Below the pieces are notes generated by a model that saw only the letters and a program-made list of their open reading frames with translations, made no database searches and was not told the origin of the DNA. The position numbers and the translations under genes are program-made. Positions 11,899-14,327 of a stretch of 14,327 bases of DNA are shown here, in pieces. The DNA comes from Clostridia bacterium (GTDB lineage: Bacteria; Bacillota; Clostridia; Christensenellales; UBA1242): positions 1-14,327 of the forward strand of contig JAQUUD010000033.1 in assembly GCA_028694075.1 (NCBI GenBank). The letters run 5' to 3'. Position 1 is the stretch's first letter. Every line of letters begins with the position of its first letter.

Positions 11899-13209
11899 TT
11901 ATTTTTTAAATAATAAATTATTTATAATAATAACTGCTTTTTCAAATTTTTGATTGTCAATAACAAATATTATATTTGAACCAAGTGCATCAATTTTCGT
12001 TAATTTTATTTCAATGTTGTTTTCGTTTAACGAATAAATAACTCGTTTAAAAAGATTACTTTTTAATAATATGTTGTTTCCGACAATCGTTATTAATGCA
12101 ACATTTTTTTCAACTGAAATTGCGTTTATATTTAATGATATAAGTTCTTCGGAAAATTTTTTTTCATTTGCTTCGAACTCATTTTCATTTACGACCAAAT
12201 TAACATAATCAACATTTACAATAAACTGCACTGACGAAAAGTTTAAATTATTTAAAAGTTGAAATAATTTATGAAAAAAATCAACTTCGTCGTACTCCAT
12301 AATTTTTTTTATTGTTATAAGAGTTTGATTTTTTTTGCCTGTTATTGCTTTTATTTGATTAAAGTGTCTTAAACTAATATTATTATTTATTATTGTTCCG
12401 TGTTTTTTTGGTTCAAAAATGCTTTTTATGATAATCGGAATGTTTTTTTCATCAGCAGGAAGCACAGTGTCTGGGTGCAATATTTTTGAACCCATATAAG
12501 ATAGTTGCCGAAGTTCCTTATATGTTATCTCTTTTATTTTATAATGCGTATTAGTAATTTTAGGGTCGCAAGACATTACACCATCAACATCTTTCCAGTT
12601 TTCATAAACATCGGCATTAACACCAGATGCGATTAAACTTGCAGTATAATCACTTCCCCCACGAGTGAAGGTTAAAATTTCTCCGCTGGATTTTCGACCA
12701 TAAAATCCCGGCACCACTACCCTATTTTTTAATTCACCCAAATTTTTTTTAATTAATTTATAAGTTAAATCAAAATCGAGTTCATCGTTAATTTTAAACT
12801 TAATCAACTCACACGCATCAACAAATTTTGCGTCAAGAATTTCTGCCAAAATTTTTGCTGTGAAAAATTCTCCGCGAGAAACTGCAAAGTTTTTTTCTTT
12901 ACTTTTTTTTATTTGAAGTTTAATCTCTGCTAGTTCTTTTTTTAAATTATCGAGATTAAAATAATCAATTATTTCATTAAAACGCTTTTCAATCTTGTTA
13001 AAAATCTTGTCAAACTCTACTTCATTTTCCGTTTGCTCACAACAAGCATACAATAAATCAGTTATTTTCTCTTCACCGCCAATTTGCCCTGGGGCAGACA
13101 CCACAATAATTTTTCTGTTCTTATTTTTTTTTATTATTTCAATAACTTTTTTAATATTAGCGGAATTTGCCATACAAACCCCGCCAAATTTAGCAATTAT
13201 TTTCTTCAT
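11899..13209 (-). CDS. lysC: Aspartokinase (clostridial type) with C-terminal ACT region
   Basis: Aspartokinase phosphorylates aspartate to start the lysine/threonine/methionine/DPA pathway. The protein has 436 residues, close to the roughly 440 of the clostridial type. The kinase domain shows KFGG (residues 7-10), IIVVSAPG, TDLLYACCE, VSRGEFFTAKILAE, FTRGGSDYTASLIAS, and ENWKDVDGVMSCDP. SYMGSKILHPDTVLPA follows. The residues after KFGG are V-C instead of the usual [ST]-S, which is odd. The C-terminal region from about 300 has two weakly conserved ACT-like units, the second with ALITIVGNNILL; the ligand cannot be told. The gene converges on dapA. In B. subtilis the equivalent dapG lies inside the dpa operon. 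No lysine riboswitch is visible in the short leader. The symbol lysC is used generically; dapG would also fit. Confidence 0.92.
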   Translation of the reverse strand: MKKIIAKFGGVCMANSANIKKVIEIIKKNKNRKIIVVSAPGQIGGEEKITDLLYACCEQTENEVEFDKIFNKIEKRFNEIIDYFNLDNLKKELAEIKLQIKKSKEKNFAVSRGEFFTAKILAEILDAKFVDACELIKFKINDELDFDLTYKLIKKNLGELKNRVVVPGFYGRKSSGEILTFTRGGSDYTASLIASGVNADVYENWKDVDGVMSCDPKITNTHYKIKEITYKELRQLSYMGSKILHPDTVLPADEKNIPIIIKSIFEPKKHGTIINNNISLRHFNQIKAITGKKNQTLITIKKIMEYDEVDFFHKLFQLLNNLNFSSVQFIVNVDYVNLVVNENEFEANEKKFSEELISLNINAISVEKNVALITIVGNNILLKSNLFKRVIYSLNENNIEIKLTKIDALGSNIIFVIDNQKFEKAVIIINNLLFKK

Positions 13210-13231
13210 TTATTTTCCTGTATATCATTTC

Positions 13232-13261
13232 ATTATAGTTTTTGATTGCCTTTTTTGTTAA
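13232..13261 (-). promoter_or_regulatory. Sigma-A promoter of the aspartokinase gene
   Basis: On the minus strand TTAACA (5 of 6) is followed after 18 bases by a perfect TATAAT. The start codon is about 22 bases downstream, leaving no room for a riboswitch. Confidence 0.6.
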
Positions 13262-13387
13262 TTCGAATTTTAATAATTATAAAAAATTTGAATTATTTAT
13301 TGGTTAATAAAACTCAATAAATGAAAAAACTGCAAACTAAATATAATTAAAAAAACAATCTTTGTGTTAAAAATTAAAATGTAAAAA

Positions 13388-13393
13388 TATAAT
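13388..13393 (+). promoter_or_regulatory. Possible -10 box of asnB
   Basis: A perfect TATAAT lies about 70 bases before the asnB start. The -35 at 17 bases (TGTTAA) is poor. No T-box features (such as a TGGNACCGCG-type motif) are visible in this leader. Confidence 0.35.
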
Positions 13394-13464
13394 GTATTTA
13401 AGCAAGTCATAATCAAATTTTGAAAATTTAACATATATTGAAAAGGTATAAACGGAGCAAATTT

Positions 13465-14327
13465 ATGTGCGGAATTTTAGCAATTTTATCTGATGAAATT
13501 AATAATGAAAGGGCAAAAAACAGTTTATTAAAACTTAATCATCGTGGACCTGACGAAGAGGGTGAATTTACATACAATAATGTATATTTGGGGCATAAAA
13601 GGCTGGTTGTGGTTGACAAGGAAAATGGCAAACAGCCTTACTGTTTTAACGAATTTGTTTTGGTTTATAATGGCGAATTATATAACACAAACGAACTGCG
13701 TGCTGATTTAATAAGAAAAGGTTACGCATTTAGCGGATATTCAGACACCGAAGTTTTGATAAAAATGTATGCTGAATACAGAGAAAAATGCGCCGAAAAA
13801 TTAAACGGAATTTTTGCATTTGTTGTTTTTGACAAAAACACAAATCAGACTTTTGCGTGTCGGGACCGCTGTGGAGTTAAGCCTTTATATTATTATCACA
13901 ATGCTGGCGAACTTATGTTTAGTTCGGAAATTAAATCAATTTTAAATTATTATCAAATAAAAACGGTTGATTTAAATTCATTAAGAGAAATTTTGGGATT
14001 AGGTCCGTCGCACACTCCCGGAAATGGAATTTATCCAAATGTTTTTGAACTTCGAGCAGGTCACTATTTAACCTATTTCAAAAATAAATTAACGATAAAA
14101 AGATATTGGAATGTTCAAGCGAAACTTCATACTGATGATTTTGCTGACACGGCTCACAAAGTAAGATTTTTGCTTGAAGACAGCATTAAACGCCAACTTG
14201 TTTCCGATGTTCCACTTTGCTTTTTTTTGTCAGGCGGAATTGATTCCACAACAATAACATTGCTGGCAAAAAAATATAAGCCTGAAATCGAAACCTACAG
14301 TTTTGATTATGTTGACAATGAAAAGTT
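13465..14327 (+). CDS. asnB: Asparagine synthetase (glutamine-hydrolysing), partial
   Basis: AsnB transfers ammonia from glutamine to aspartate with ATP. The frame starts at ATG with CGGAG nearby and is open to the window edge, so about 287 residues are seen of an expected ~600. Mature protein would begin with the glutaminase nucleophile Cys2 (MCGILAIL). The amidotransferase domain has LNHRGPDEEG, LGHKRLVVVD, LVYNGELYN, and GYSDTEVLI. FACRDRCGVKPLYYY follows. The synthetase domain begins with DSIKRQLVSDVPLCFFLSGG and its PP-loop SGGIDST at residues 256-262. It is divergent from the aspartokinase gene and shares aspartate as substrate with that pathway. An AsnO-like sporulation role is possible but not shown by the sequence. 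Confidence 0.95.
   Translation, partial: MCGILAILSDEINNERAKNSLLKLNHRGPDEEGEFTYNNVYLGHKRLVVVDKENGKQPYCFNEFVLVYNGELYNTNELRADLIRKGYAFSGYSDTEVLIKMYAEYREKCAEKLNGIFAFVVFDKNTNQTFACRDRCGVKPLYYYHNAGELMFSSEIKSILNYYQIKTVDLNSLREILGLGPSHTPGNGIYPNVFELRAGHYLTYFKNKLTIKRYWNVQAKLHTDDFADTAHKVRFLLEDSIKRQLVSDVPLCFFLSGGIDSTTITLLAKKYKPEIETYSFDYVDNEK

Noticed and set aside
13210..13464. Lysine riboswitch or T-box in the aspartokinase/asnB divergent region
   Set aside because: The aspartokinase leader is only about 20 bases from its promoter, and the asnB side lacks T-box signature motifs.

Overview
The window is strongly AT-rich DNA from a low-GC, spore-forming Firmicute, most likely a Clostridia member. The sporulation assignment rests on both dipicolinate synthase subunits (dpaA, dpaB) followed by asd and dapA. 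Low-GC Firmicute origin is supported by purine-rich Shine-Dalgarno sequences, TTGACA/TATAAT-like promoters and tRNA genes with encoded CCA. The species cannot be named from this sequence.

The left part (1-2861) is a leftward run of seven small, tightly packed or overlapping genes of mobile-element type. One is PcfK-like, by resemblance to proteins carried with conjugative-plasmid and ICE genes. The others look like recurrent uncharacterised small proteins of clostridial mobile elements. An intrinsic terminator sits inside the run just before the PcfK-like gene. Upstream of the run is a 650-base non-coding region (2862-3511). It holds the operon promoter, an inverted and shortened second copy of the same promoter/leader, and an orphan terminator on the minus strand.

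From 3512 to 6624 three rightward genes form a probable defence cassette. They encode a DUF262-DUF1524 (GmrSD-like) protein, a protein with two zinc-ribbon-like clusters and a C-terminal PD-(D/E)XK-type nuclease, and a small helical protein with a HEPN-like YNxIKH motif. The nuclease gene has a promoter-like sequence of its own.

From 6625 to 7977 lies a tRNA-rich boundary: tRNA-Arg(CCU) on plus, a 104-residue putative HTH regulator, and tRNA-Ser(UGA) on minus. The 3' end of tRNA-Ser faces the mobile/defence DNA, so it is a reasonable but unproven integration site.

From 7978 onward the content is core metabolism. dpaA-dpaB-asd-dapA run rightward and supply and convert aspartate semialdehyde to dihydrodipicolinate and dipicolinic acid for the spore core. 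The aspartokinase gene, part of the equivalent Bacillus subtilis operon, here lies after dapA on the opposite strand with its own vegetative-type promoter. The two are separated by a long AT hairpin. A divergent asparagine synthetase gene (asnB) runs off the right edge. Aspartokinase, Asd and DapA together carry aspartate to the lysine/DPA branch, while AsnB draws on the same aspartate pool.
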